This document shows positions 8,378 through 16,290 of a stretch of DNA of 19,995 nt, one piece after another. Below the pieces are notes generated by a model that saw only the letters and a list, made by a program, of their open reading frames with translations, searched no databases and was not told the origin of the DNA. Position numbers and translations under genes: made by a program. Source of the stretch: an uncultured Alphaproteobacteria bacterium (GTDB lineage Bacteria > Pseudomonadota > Alphaproteobacteria > Paracaedibacterales > CAIULA01); the NCBI GenBank assembly GCA_903905285.1, contig CAIVFQ010000108.1, positions 1 to 19,995 of the forward strand, read 5' to 3'. How positions within the stretch are numbered: position 1 is the stretch's first letter; the number at the start of each line of letters is the position of its first letter.

Positions 8378-8614
8378 TTATTTCGCTGCGGCTGTGGCAG
8401 CGACGGGTTTCTCCTGTCCTTTATGCTTTCCGCCTCCAGCAGCCTTATTCTTTCCTTTGCAATCTTTCATACAGACTTTGTGAGCAGCTTTATCGGCAAT
8501 AGAAGCACATTCTTTTTTGCACTTTGCTGCCATAGTTTCTGTTCCACTAAAACTCAGCACGAAAGAGGCTGCCACAGTGATAAGACTTAATTTTACTAAA
8601 ATAGCTTTTAACAT
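8378..8614 (-). CDS. Small exported lysine-rich protein with a twin CX3C motif
   Basis: This 78-residue protein has a clear signal peptide (residues 1-29, ending TMAA) and a mature part of about 49 residues. The mature part has exactly four Cys, at 32, 36, 48 and 52, arranged CX3C-X11-CX3C and flanked by Lys-rich, probably helical sequence. The tail is Lys/Gly/Ala-rich (KGKNKAAGGGKHKGQEKP). Twin CX3C with an 11-residue spacing is the arrangement of disulfide-linked helical hairpins, as in mitochondrial small Tim proteins and plant alpha-hairpinins. Relationship to either is not implied. The protein should be exported to the periplasm or beyond, where the disulfides could form. The start is ATG 8614, after a weak GAAAG-type site. 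I do not know this family and assign no function. Confidence 0.7.
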   Translation of the reverse strand: MLKAILVKLSLITVAASFVLSFSGTETMAAKCKKECASIADKAAHKVCMKDCKGKNKAAGGGKHKGQEKPVAATAAAK

Positions 8615-8702
8615 CGTTTTTTCTTTCTAAAAAAAATATCTATTTTATTTAACCACGCACTTCGTTAAAAAAGGCTTAATTCCTTTTAATATTTTGACTT
8701 TC

Positions 8703-9449
8703 ATGCTCCCACCGGCTACTACCAACTTTTTTGTGCGTCTGATAAAACCTCTCCATATTTTAACCTTTTCAAAACAATTCATGTCTTGGGGGTTTGGGTT
8801 AACAGCCCTTCTGTTCTTGTTTGGCGGTATTTGGGGTCTGGCGTTCACCCCTGCCGATTATCAACAGGGCCATTTGGTTAAGATTATGTTCGTTCACGTG
8901 CCAGCATCTTGGTGGGCAATGGGGGTTTATACTTTAATGGCGCTATCATCGGCTGCTGGCCTGATCACCCGCGCCCCCCTTTATTTCTATTTAACAAAAG
9001 CCTTGGCCCCCATTGGCGCCTGTTTTTGCTTAACAAGTTTAATAACCGGCATGATATGGGGCAAACCCGCATGGGGCACCTGGTGGGTATGGGATGCCCG
9101 CTTAACATCAATGCTTATTTTGTTTTTTCTGTATTTAGGGTACTTAAACTTAGCCCACAAAATTGATCAGCCCAAGCTGCTGTCAATGGCATCGATCATA
9201 GTCGTTTTGGGGTGGGTCAATGTGCCCATCATCAAATGGTCGGTTGACTGGTGGTATACGCTGCATCAACCAGCCAGCCTGTTGCGTTTTGCCAAGCCTG
9301 CCATTCATCCCCAGTTTTTAGGGCCTTTATTGATAATGGCTGTGGCGTTCGGTTTCTATACCTTTACCGTTGGCTTATGGAACCTGAGACTGATCTTAAA
9401 ACAGTGCAAATCTTTAAGGAAAGAACGGTGCCTGAAATCAGCTGTTTAA
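8703..9449 (+). CDS. ccmC: Cytochrome c maturation heme protein CcmC
   Basis: CcmC presents heme to the chaperone CcmE at the periplasmic face of the inner membrane in System I cytochrome c biogenesis. The 248-residue product has six predicted membrane helices. It contains the tryptophan-rich WWD domain near residues 119-137 (WGKPAWGTWWVWDARLTS), and the two conserved His, near 65 (FVHVPASW) and 188 (YTLHQPAS), expected to ligate heme. I chose ATG 8703; a TTG nine bases earlier (8694) is possible, and neither has a clear ribosome-binding site. No ccmA, B, D, E or F is nearby, so the system is dispersed in this genome. The DivL-like kinase gene follows after 42 bases and may be co-transcribed. 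Confidence 0.95.
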   Translation: MLPPATTNFFVRLIKPLHILTFSKQFMSWGFGLTALLFLFGGIWGLAFTPADYQQGHLVKIMFVHVPASWWAMGVYTLMALSSAAGLITRAPLYFYLTKALAPIGACFCLTSLITGMIWGKPAWGTWWVWDARLTSMLILFFLYLGYLNLAHKIDQPKLLSMASIIVVLGWVNVPIIKWSVDWWYTLHQPASLLRFAKPAIHPQFLGPLLIMAVAFGFYTFTVGLWNLRLILKQCKSLRKERCLKSAV

Positions 9450-9491
9450 AAACCGTCTGATTTCTGCCTAGACTATAAGTGTTTCAAAGAT

Positions 9492-11864
9492 ATGTGGGTA
9501 GAATTAATGGAGATAGACTTTAGTATTTGGCTTGGGCTGTTAAGCCTGGGAATTATAGGAGTCGGGCTCTTTTTTGTTTATCACCTTCGTGTTTTTTATA
9601 AGGATCAAAAAACCTTAAGGGCCGATCGTGACATCAGTCATTTCATTCTTTCTCATCTGCAAGAGGTTTGGTGTTATTGGTACAGGGGTGAGGACTTTGT
9701 TCATTGTTCTGAAAGTTTTTATAAACTGCTGGAGCTTGAGGTTGGTTATCCTGTTGCGTTAAAAGACCTGTTGAAAATTTTAAGCGATTCTTCGTTTAAT
9801 CCGTTTCAAAAATCCCTAGATCATTTGCATGATTTTGGGGGGCAATTTCAGCTGAACCTTTCCATCCTTAATGACACAGTTTATCTAGATATTCATGGGA
9901 AAATCTTTTCGTCTTTTTCCCCGCAACCGACTGAAATTATTTTCTTATCCCTCAAAGACATAACTGTTGAGATTACAGAAAGACACCATCAACAGACACA
10001 AAATGAAAAACAACAACGTCAAATAGATGCCCTAAAAACCCTTGTGAATCATGTTCCCTTCGCCCTATGGTACCGCGACCAAAGGGGATGCCTTTGCTAT
10101 TGCAATACGCAATATGCCCAAACATTAGAAACCAGCGTTCATCAGGTCGTGGCAGAAAATCTTGAATTAATAGAATTGGGTCAATCCTGCAATACCTACG
10201 AGCTGTCAAAACAGGCTTTATTAACCAACACGCCCCAGATTATGACCGCCCACAAAGTCATCAAAGGGGAACGCCGTCTGTTAGAGATAGGCGAAATTCC
10301 TGTTAAAAACCTTGGCATGACCGTTGGCTATGCGCTTGATATTACAGCGATTGAAACGGCGGAAAATGAATACCATCAAAACACCACAGCTCAGCACGAA
10401 GTTTTGCAATACATTTCAGTGCCTATTGCGATTTATGATCAAAAAACAAGGCTAACTTTTTTTAACCAGGCCTATTTCAGACTGTTTGACTTTGATGAGA
10501 ATTGGTTATGTACCCAACCAACCTACAGCGAGATTTTAGAAAATTTACGTGAACGGCGTAAGCTGCCTGAGTATTCTAATTTCCTTGATTACAAACATCA
10601 AAGCCTGGCTTTGTTTAAAGATTTGATGCAGCCTATCCACGAATTGCTGCATTTGCCAGACGGGCAAACGTTAAGAACGGTCATTGCCCCTCACCCATTG
10701 GGGGGGTTAATTTTTGTTTTTGATGATATGACAGATAAGCTGAGTTTAGAGCGCGGTTATAATACCTTGGTTGCCGTTCAAAAAGAAACACTGGATCATT
10801 TGTATGAAGGGTTGGTTGTTTTCGGCACCGATAACCGCCTCAGGCTTTCTAATCCGGCTATGGGGAAAATTTGGAACTTAGAACCTGAAGCCATCGAACC
10901 AGGGCGCCATATCAGTGAAATTTTAAGAAGCATTTCACCCCTTTTTATCGACCCACAGGAAAGTCGCACTTGGCGAAGAAGAATGATTGATCAGGTCATT
11001 AATCGCCGTGCAAGCCAAGGCCAGTTTCGTTTAAGGGGCGAACGAATGATTGAATATACTTATGTTCCCCTGCCCGATGGGGCCAATCTGCTAACCTTTG
11101 TTGATGTTTCAGATCGCTGGCGCTTTGAAGAAAGTCTGAAAAGCCGCGCTTTAAATCTAGAACAAAAAGATCGTTTTAAATCTGATTTTGTTTCCCATGT
11201 GGCCTATGAACTGCGGGCAGCGTTAAGTTCGATTCATGGTTTTAATGAAATTCTTCTTAATCAATATTTTGGACCTTTAAATGATCGCCAGCGTGATTAT
11301 TCTCAAAACATTGCAACATCGGCAGGACGGTTAACGGGACTAATCGATAACATGATTGAACTGGCAACGTTTGAAGCCGGCAAATTGGTTCTTGATTATC
11401 AAACCGTCGCAATGGAGGACTTTTTAAAAACCACAATGACCCTTGTTGAAAGCCGGGCGAAAGAACAAGAGGTGACACTAATCGTTGAAAATCTTTTAGG
11501 TTCACAAAGCATAAAGATTGATACACAGCGGCTACAACATGCTGTCGCCAACCTTTTAGGTAATGCCATTAAATTTACACCCGCTGGCGGGAAAATCACC
11601 CTAAAAGCCGCGCTTTCGTTGGAAACGCCTGATTATTGCCAGCTTGTTATTGAGGACACTGGTATCGGCATTCCCACAGATGAACAACAAAAAATTCTTG
11701 AGAATTTAGATTATAAAAGCAGCCAAAGCAATCCAGGTCTTGGTCTGCAGCTGGCCAAACATATAATAGAATTGCATGGCGGAAGCATCACCATAGAATC
11801 AGCCCCCCATCAAGGTACACGCGTGGTTTGTGTATTTCCTTTGGGATTATTAGAAGAATCCTAA
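9492..11864 (+). CDS. divL: DivL-like multi-PAS non-canonical sensor kinase with Tyr in place of the phospho-acceptor His
   Basis: This 790-residue membrane-anchored protein has one N-terminal helix (residues 11-31) and about four PAS-like domains up to residue 545. The region around HPLGGLIFVFDDMTDK and YNTLVAVQKETLDHLYEG is strongly conserved in the alphaproteobacterial DivL family. The dimerisation/H-box follows as DFVSHVAYELRAALSS, where the phospho-acceptor His is Tyr 572 (codon 11205-11207) and the usual Thr-Pro after Arg is Ala-Ala. The ATPase part keeps the N box (LLGNAIKFTPAGG), the G1 box (EDTGIGIP) and the G2 box (GLGLQLAK). Caulobacter DivL has Tyr550 at this site and relays DivK status to CckA and CtrA. 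The ATG at 9492 is used; ATG 9507 is also possible. No cell-cycle partner genes are in the window. Confidence 0.82.
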   Translation: MWVELMEIDFSIWLGLLSLGIIGVGLFFVYHLRVFYKDQKTLRADRDISHFILSHLQEVWCYWYRGEDFVHCSESFYKLLELEVGYPVALKDLLKILSDSSFNPFQKSLDHLHDFGGQFQLNLSILNDTVYLDIHGKIFSSFSPQPTEIIFLSLKDITVEITERHHQQTQNEKQQRQIDALKTLVNHVPFALWYRDQRGCLCYCNTQYAQTLETSVHQVVAENLELIELGQSCNTYELSKQALLTNTPQIMTAHKVIKGERRLLEIGEIPVKNLGMTVGYALDITAIETAENEYHQNTTAQHEVLQYISVPIAIYDQKTRLTFFNQAYFRLFDFDENWLCTQPTYSEILENLRERRKLPEYSNFLDYKHQSLALFKDLMQPIHELLHLPDGQTLRTVIAPHPLGGLIFVFDDMTDKLSLERGYNTLVAVQKETLDHLYEGLVVFGTDNRLRLSNPAMGKIWNLEPEAIEPGRHISEILRSISPLFIDPQESRTWRRRMIDQVINRRASQGQFRLRGERMIEYTYVPLPDGANLLTFVDVSDRWRFEESLKSRALNLEQKDRFKSDFVSHVAYELRAALSSIHGFNEILLNQYFGPLNDRQRDYSQNIATSAGRLTGLIDNMIELATFEAGKLVLDYQTVAMEDFLKTTMTLVESRAKEQEVTLIVENLLGSQSIKIDTQRLQHAVANLLGNAIKFTPAGGKITLKAALSLETPDYCQLVIEDTGIGIPTDEQQKILENLDYKSSQSNPGLGLQLAKHIIELHGGSITIESAPHQGTRVVCVFPLGLLEES

Positions 11865-11956
11865 TAAAAAAAACTTGATTTATATTTCTTAACACACCAT
11901 AACCTTCTTTAACCAAAAACGATTGGTTGTCAATCTACTTAGAGGAGAATTATTTT

Positions 11957-13099
11957 ATGGGAAAGAGAATTATTCAATGGGGGATGGCTATCTTGGCAAT
12001 CTTCAATGTTGATCTGTCAGCAACAGATACGCCCGCTGATCGTAGTGAATTTTATAAACTCGAGAACAGATCCCCTTCAAAAGAGCTTATTGCTGTTCAG
12101 GGTGATCTTATTTATACGCTGAACCCCCAGTCATTATGCGTTAGTGTTCAAAACGTTCGCGAACTTGGAATAAAAAAGGAACTTCTCCGTTTGCCTCAAG
12201 AAGGTAGGTGTCCGACAAAATTTTTAGCACTATCTGAAGATTATTTATGTATCCAATCTGGTCTGCCAGAAAACCAGGGACATCGCACAAGTGTAGTTCA
12301 TGTTTTTAATGTAAGAACCCAGTCTGATTTTGCCATCACCGATCAAGGTAGTGTTTATGTGCAAGCAGTTCATCCGACGGAACCAGTTCTTTATATAGGA
12401 GCACACAAGGACGGGGCTAAAAGGTGTCTGGCATACAATTGGATAAGCGCTACATACAGCGTTATGTGTGAAGGTGTTGAACTTGGCACCCCTTTATTTG
12501 GTTCTGATGGTCTTCGGTATTGGATTAATCGACCTCATTATGGAGAGCAAACGGTTCATAAGGTGATGCCAGATGGTACTTTTGAAGTTGTTTACAGAAA
12601 AAATGATTCGCGTACTGCTCTGGTTGGTTTTGATGTAGAAACAGAAACAGTCTTAGAGGTTTGCCATAATGCAGAAACAAAACGCTGGTTGCCTTGGATT
12701 TCAAAAAGAACTAAATGGGAAAATTCGCAAAAGTGCGTGCTCCCAGATTGTGTTGGCAGTGTCACTCATTTCCATTACACTGAGAATGGCTTTTGCTTTT
12801 TTAACATCTTCAATTCAGTAGCAACATCTTATGTTCTTAAAGAAAGTCAAAACCCAACACCATTTGAACGTAACATAGCCTGCGCCTTAAAGGCTTTGGG
12901 TGGTAAAAAAGTTATTAAAGGCCCAGAATTTGAACAACTAATCAAGCTAACACGTTGGAATCTTGTTGCGGAAGAGGCTGATGGTTCATTGGGAGTTATG
13001 TGCGTTGAGCGTGTTGGAAATCCTGTTATGCGTCTGATTGAGCGTTTGATGCATGGTACCGAGATGGTCACTCGTTCTTGTGGTCCCCTTAATTTATGA
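11957..13099 (+). CDS. Exported Cys-rich protein of unknown function, possible beta-propeller
   Basis: The start is ATG 11957, with AGAGGAG at 11941-11947 as ribosome-binding site; the frame is open 30 bases further up to a TTG, which is less likely. The 380-residue product begins with a signal peptide (MGKRIIQWGMAILAIFNVDLSA). The mature part is rich in short beta strands ending in turns (SVYVQAVHPTEPVLYIGAH, LGTPLFGSDGLRYWINR, DGTFEVVYR), which suggests a TolB/WD-like propeller, though no repeat is clear enough to prove it. It contains twelve Cys, an even and unusually high number, which suggests disulfides in the periplasm or outside the cell. No family was recognised. A strong inverted repeat follows the stop, so it is probably a single-gene unit. 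Confidence 0.7.
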   Translation: MGKRIIQWGMAILAIFNVDLSATDTPADRSEFYKLENRSPSKELIAVQGDLIYTLNPQSLCVSVQNVRELGIKKELLRLPQEGRCPTKFLALSEDYLCIQSGLPENQGHRTSVVHVFNVRTQSDFAITDQGSVYVQAVHPTEPVLYIGAHKDGAKRCLAYNWISATYSVMCEGVELGTPLFGSDGLRYWINRPHYGEQTVHKVMPDGTFEVVYRKNDSRTALVGFDVETETVLEVCHNAETKRWLPWISKRTKWENSQKCVLPDCVGSVTHFHYTENGFCFFNIFNSVATSYVLKESQNPTPFERNIACALKALGGKKVIKGPEFEQLIKLTRWNLVAEEADGSLGVMCVERVGNPVMRLIERLMHGTEMVTRSCGPLNL

Positions 13100-13104
13100 T
13101 CGCA

Positions 13105-13156
13105 ATAAACTCCAACGGAATGAAAATACCGAAATTCTTCTTCCGTTGGAGTTTAT
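13105..13156. terminator. 16-bp perfect inverted repeat with 20-base loop after the Cys-rich exported protein
   Basis: Arms at 13105-13120 and 13141-13156 (core ACTCCAACGGAA / TTCCGTTGGAGT) are perfectly complementary, around a 20-base loop. They begin 6 bases after the stop codon at 13099. The stem is strong enough to act as a terminator or mRNA-end stabiliser. It is not followed at once by a T run; the nearest, TTTTT, comes about 12 bases later, so intrinsic termination is uncertain. Confidence 0.5.
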
Positions 13157-13192
13157 AAATTTGGCAGCTTTTTCAAAATTTTTCAAAACTTG

Positions 13193-13221
13193 TTGCATTT
13201 TTAGCTGACAACTTTTATTCT
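13193..13221 (+). promoter_or_regulatory. Candidate promoter of the substrate-binding protein / ubiE operon
   Basis: TTGCAT (13193-13198) and TATTCT (13216-13221) are separated by 17 bases. Transcription from here would start near 13228 and give a leader of about 150 bases that includes the structured element at 13260-13369. The match to consensus is moderate. Confidence 0.4.
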
Positions 13222-13259
13222 GAAGGGGAATCTATTAGAAAGGTTATTTGTGTCTTTAA

Positions 13260-13369
13260 TCATCTTAAAACGACATTGGCGATGGCCAGCCGGCTGCTAA
13301 ACTACAGCCTTCGGTTTCGTGATGTCTGTCGCCCACAAACACTATTTTTGGCGACGTTTTTTAAGATGA
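13260..13369 (+). promoter_or_regulatory. Structured mRNA leader with mutually exclusive stems before the substrate-binding protein gene
   Basis: The outer arms CATCTTAAAACG (13261-13272) and CGTTTTTTAAGATG (13355-13368) are complementary except for two extra T. Inside, GGCTG/CAGCC (13292-13296 and 13305-13309) forms a short hairpin. TCGCC at 13329-13333 can pair either with GGCGA at 13278-13282 or with GGCGA at 13350-13354, so two folds compete. The likely ribosome-binding site GAGAG (13368-13372) starts at the end of the outer right arm, 6 bases before the ATG at 13379. This is the layout of a translational switch or attenuator. It does not match any riboswitch class I know, and no ligand is proposed. 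Confidence 0.5.
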
Positions 13370-13378
13370 GAGATAAAA

Positions 13379-14446
13379 ATGTTTTCTACCCAATTTGGTC
13401 CAATCCGTAAATTCGTCTTCTTCGGTTTTTTAACTGGAATTTTAATTTTCTTAGCAATTTTTCTTAACAGAGAAAAAACAGAGTCTGATGCCAGCCGGCC
13501 ATCCAGAATCATTGCGATTACGCAAATTGCCCCTCATCCTTCCCTAGACGAAATTCGCCAGGGCATTATGGATGAACTAACCCCAGAAAAACTCAAAGAA
13601 CAACACATAAAACCTGTTGATATCTTATTTGAAAATGCCCAGGGAAACCTAGCAACCGCAACGCAAATAGCCACGAAGTTTGTCAGCTTAAACCCGGTGG
13701 TGATGATTCCCATTACAACACCATCAGCACAAAGTGTTTATAATGTGGCGAAAGGCCGTGATTTGCCTATTGTTTTTGCTGCTGTTTCTGACCCTGAAAC
13801 TGCCAAGTTGTTACCAACAAAGGAAAGTCCCTATATTACAGGCGTTAGTGATTTGGCCCCTGTAAAGGCGCAGGCTCAATTGATTGTTGATATTTTGCCA
13901 GACGCACCTTTGAAGACAATTGGAATTATTTTCAACCCGGGGGAGGCTAACTCTGTTCGGTTGGTCGAATTAATGACTCAGGCTTTGGGTGTTCATCATC
14001 TAAAGGTTATCCACGCCACCGCCAGCAACACAACCGAGGTTGCCGCCGCGGTTCAGTCGCTGGTCGGACGAGTGTCAGCCATTTATTTACCCAACGATAA
14101 TACGGTCATTTCAGCATTAGAGACCGTTTTGAAAACGGCTAAAACGCACAAATTACCAGTTTTTTCATCTGACCCTGAATCAGTGAACAGAGGGTGTTTG
14201 GCCTGTATTGCGCCCGATCAATATGCTATTGGTCAGCAAGTTGGTCAGATCGTTATAAAACTTTTAAAGGGGCAGCCTATTAAAAACCTGCCTGTTGAAA
14301 TGGCCAATAGAAATGTCTTGGTTCTTAATCTTAAGGTGGCCCAAGATTTAGGCATTGTTATCAAACCTGACCTTATCGAAAAAGCTGATTACCTTATTCA
14401 ACCCCTATCTCAATCTGAACCCCCAACCTTAAAGCCTCAACCTTAA
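13379..14446 (+). CDS. ABC-type substrate-binding protein (ABC_sub_bind family), paralogue 1
   Basis: This 355-residue protein belongs to the periplasmic binding-protein-like family (Pfam ABC_sub_bind, PF04392), some members of which bind Trp/Tyr-like amino acids. It has an N-terminal hydrophobic segment (residues 12-29) but no lipobox Cys, so it is probably membrane-anchored or cleaved by signal peptidase I. Family landmarks are HPSLDEIRQGIMDEL, the NAQGN turn, IVFAAVSDPETAKL, FNPGEANSVRLVE, YLPNDNTVISALE and DQYAIGQQVGQ. It lies 15 bases before paralogue 2. No permease or ATPase gene is nearby. Its start, ATG 13379, has GAGAG 6 bases upstream, next to a leader hairpin that may regulate it. 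The substrate is unknown. Confidence 0.88.
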   Translation: MFSTQFGPIRKFVFFGFLTGILIFLAIFLNREKTESDASRPSRIIAITQIAPHPSLDEIRQGIMDELTPEKLKEQHIKPVDILFENAQGNLATATQIATKFVSLNPVVMIPITTPSAQSVYNVAKGRDLPIVFAAVSDPETAKLLPTKESPYITGVSDLAPVKAQAQLIVDILPDAPLKTIGIIFNPGEANSVRLVELMTQALGVHHLKVIHATASNTTEVAAAVQSLVGRVSAIYLPNDNTVISALETVLKTAKTHKLPVFSSDPESVNRGCLACIAPDQYAIGQQVGQIVIKLLKGQPIKNLPVEMANRNVLVLNLKVAQDLGIVIKPDLIEKADYLIQPLSQSEPPTLKPQP

Positions 14447-14461
14447 AGCGGAGAGTATTCT

Positions 14462-15466
14462 ATGTTTAAAATTCTAAAATGGTTGATTGTTGCCACCGTC
14501 ATGGGCGGCATTTTGATGACTGCTAAAAAATTGTTGCGTGATGATCAAACCCAACCAACAGCACCCATGCTTACAATCGGTGTCATTCAAGTGATTGAAC
14601 ATCCTGCGTTAGATCAAACACGGCAGGGTGTCTTGGATGAATTAAAAGAAGCTGGCCTTATTCCTATGGAAACGATGCAATGGCTTTACGAATCTGCTCA
14701 AGGCAATCCAGCTTTGGCAGCCCAAGTGGCGCAAAAGTTTGTCGGCCAAAAAGTTGACTTGATTGTGGCATTAGGGACAACACCGTCACAGGCCGCCGCT
14801 CAGGTCACACAAACACCCCCTCATATTCCTGTTATTTTCGCCTCTGTCACAGACCCTGTCTCGGCCAAGCTGGTAACCAACCCGCAAAAGCCAGATTCAA
14901 ATGTTACGGGGGTTTCCAATTATATTGATGTCGACAAACAGTTTGAGGCCTTTTTGAAGATTTTAAAGCCGTTGAAGAAATTGGGTATTTTGTATAACCC
15001 AGGGGAATCAAACTCTGTGACCTTGGTTGAAAAAATGCAAGAAAGTGCGAAGAAATACGGCATTACTTTGGTATTAGCACCCGCCAGTAAAACCGGTGAA
15101 GTCCTAGCCGCCGCCCACAACCTGGTTGGTAAAGTTGATGCGATGTTTATCAACAATGATAATACGGCTCTGGCTGCTTTTGATGCGGTCGCCAAGATCG
15201 GCGATCAAAACAACATTCCTGTTTTTGTCAGTGATATTGACTTTATTAGCAGGGGTGCAGTCGCAGCCTTAGGACCTGATCAGTATGCTTTGGGGCGTCA
15301 GGCTGGAAAAATGATTATCAAAGTTTTAAAGGATCGTCTGCCCATTAAGCAGATTCCAGTAGAATGGCCAAGCAAGGTTGACTTGAAAGTGAACATCGAC
15401 GTTGCCCGCAAACTGGGCATTCACCTTATTAAGGATTTGGATGCCGATGCGAAAGAGGGAAATTAG
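14462..15466 (+). CDS. ABC-type substrate-binding protein (ABC_sub_bind family), paralogue 2
   Basis: This 334-residue protein is plainly homologous to the preceding one. The corresponding blocks are HPALDQTRQGVLDEL, ESAQGNPALAAQVAQKFV, VIFASVTDPVSAKLV, YNPGESNSVTLVEKM, FINNDNTALAAFDAV and DQYALGRQAGKMIIKVLK. It has an N-terminal membrane segment (residues 4-22) and no lipobox Cys. ATG 14462 follows a GGAGAG site. It ends 3 bases before the GTG of ubiE, so the three genes form one transcription unit. Residues around the binding cleft differ from paralogue 1 (SRGAVAALG here, NRGCLACIA there), which may mean a different ligand. The genes that would form the rest of the transporter are not in the window. 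Confidence 0.9.
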   Translation: MFKILKWLIVATVMGGILMTAKKLLRDDQTQPTAPMLTIGVIQVIEHPALDQTRQGVLDELKEAGLIPMETMQWLYESAQGNPALAAQVAQKFVGQKVDLIVALGTTPSQAAAQVTQTPPHIPVIFASVTDPVSAKLVTNPQKPDSNVTGVSNYIDVDKQFEAFLKILKPLKKLGILYNPGESNSVTLVEKMQESAKKYGITLVLAPASKTGEVLAAAHNLVGKVDAMFINNDNTALAAFDAVAKIGDQNNIPVFVSDIDFISRGAVAALGPDQYALGRQAGKMIIKVLKDRLPIKQIPVEWPSKVDLKVNIDVARKLGIHLIKDLDADAKEGN

Positions 15467-15469
15467 ACC

Positions 15470-16219
15470 GTGAAAGAACCGTTAACCGACTTTGGTTTTG
15501 AACACATCCCGTTCAGCGAAAAGACCGAACGGGTTAAGGATTTATTCTCTAAGGTTGCCTATCGTTATGACCTGATGAATGACTTGATGAGCCTGGGCCT
15601 ACATCGGTGCTGGAAAAAGTCGTTTATCCATCGTTTACCGCTTCAGCCTGAATCCCGTATTTTAGATGTTGCCGGGGGAACTGGTGATATCGCGTTGCAA
15701 TTACAAAAAGCATATCCCCATTTAAGATTAGAAATTTCTGTTTGTGACTTAACACCGTCGATGCTGGAAGAGGGTCGCGATAAAGCCATAAATCAAGGGT
15801 TGTTAAAAGGCTTAGATTGGTTTTGTGGCAATGCTGAACAGTTGCCTTGGCCCGATGACAGTTTTGATATTTATACTGTTGCCTTCGGCATGCGCAATAT
15901 CGCCGATAAACCTCAAGCTTTGAAAGAAGCCTGGCGCGTTTTAAAACCAGGGGGTTGGTTTTTCTGTTTAGAATTCAGTCAGGTGACCATCGCGCCCTTA
16001 GCAAAACTTTACGATGCATATTCCTTTCGGATTCTACCAAAAGTTGGCCAATGGGTATCAAACAACCAAGAGGCCTATCAATATTTGGTGGAAAGTATTC
16101 GCCAATTCCCCAATCAACAACAATGGCAACAAGACATTCAGCAAGCTGGTTTTCAACAAGTTAGTTTTGAAAATTGGTCGGGCGGGATTGTCGCCCTTCA
16201 TTGGGCTCAAAAAGCATAG
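15470..16219 (+). CDS. ubiE: Ubiquinone biosynthesis C-methyltransferase UbiE
   Basis: This 249-residue SAM-dependent methylase carries out the C-methylation step of ubiquinone synthesis (and of menaquinone where that is made). Motifs are DLFSKVAYRYDLMNDLMSLG (residues 24-43), the SAM-binding loop ILDVAGGTGDIA (64-75), AFGMRNIADKPQAL, RVLKPGGWFFCLEFS, and the C-terminal YQYLVESIRQFPNQ and SGGIVALHWA. The GTG start at 15470 has AGAGGGA about 10 bases upstream and follows the previous stop by 3 bases. The gene is translationally linked to the substrate-binding genes. The strong sdhC promoter begins 10 bases after its stop, which separates it from the sdh operon, although both genes serve the quinone pool. 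Confidence 0.97.
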   Translation: MKEPLTDFGFEHIPFSEKTERVKDLFSKVAYRYDLMNDLMSLGLHRCWKKSFIHRLPLQPESRILDVAGGTGDIALQLQKAYPHLRLEISVCDLTPSMLEEGRDKAINQGLLKGLDWFCGNAEQLPWPDDSFDIYTVAFGMRNIADKPQALKEAWRVLKPGGWFFCLEFSQVTIAPLAKLYDAYSFRILPKVGQWVSNNQEAYQYLVESIRQFPNQQQWQQDIQQAGFQQVSFENWSGGIVALHWAQKA

Positions 16220-16228
16220 TCAAACCCC

Positions 16229-16258
16229 TTGCCATTTCAAAAATTTTAATCCTATAAT
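16229..16258 (+). promoter_or_regulatory. Sigma-70-type promoter of the sdhCDA operon
   Basis: TTGCCA (16229-16234) and a perfect TATAAT (16253-16258) are 18 bases apart. The start point would fall near 16265, giving a leader of about 26 bases that contains GGAG (16281-16284), 6 bases before the sdhC ATG at 16291. Confidence 0.75.
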
Positions 16259-16290
16259 TTTATTAAAAATAAGCCCTCTTGGAGTCCTTC

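Noticed and set aside
8669..8687. AAAAGG-N7-CCTTTT hairpin before ccmC
   Set aside because: The stem has only two GC pairs and lies within an AT-rich divergent promoter region, so chance is a sufficient explanation.
8645..8848. 67-aa minus-strand ORF overlapping the start of ccmC
   Set aside because: It is antisense to a confident ccmC, lies in the promoter region of the small exported gene, and shows no motif.
11911..11928. AACCAA-N6-TTGGTT palindrome upstream of the Cys-rich exported protein
   Set aside because: A 6-bp repeat without a clear promoter beside it. It could be an operator, but nothing else in the window supports it.
13261..13370. Possible tRNA-like or tmRNA-like fold in the leader
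   Set aside because: The central hairpin has an 8-base loop and there is no T arm or acceptor stem with CCA, so it is treated as an mRNA leader structure.
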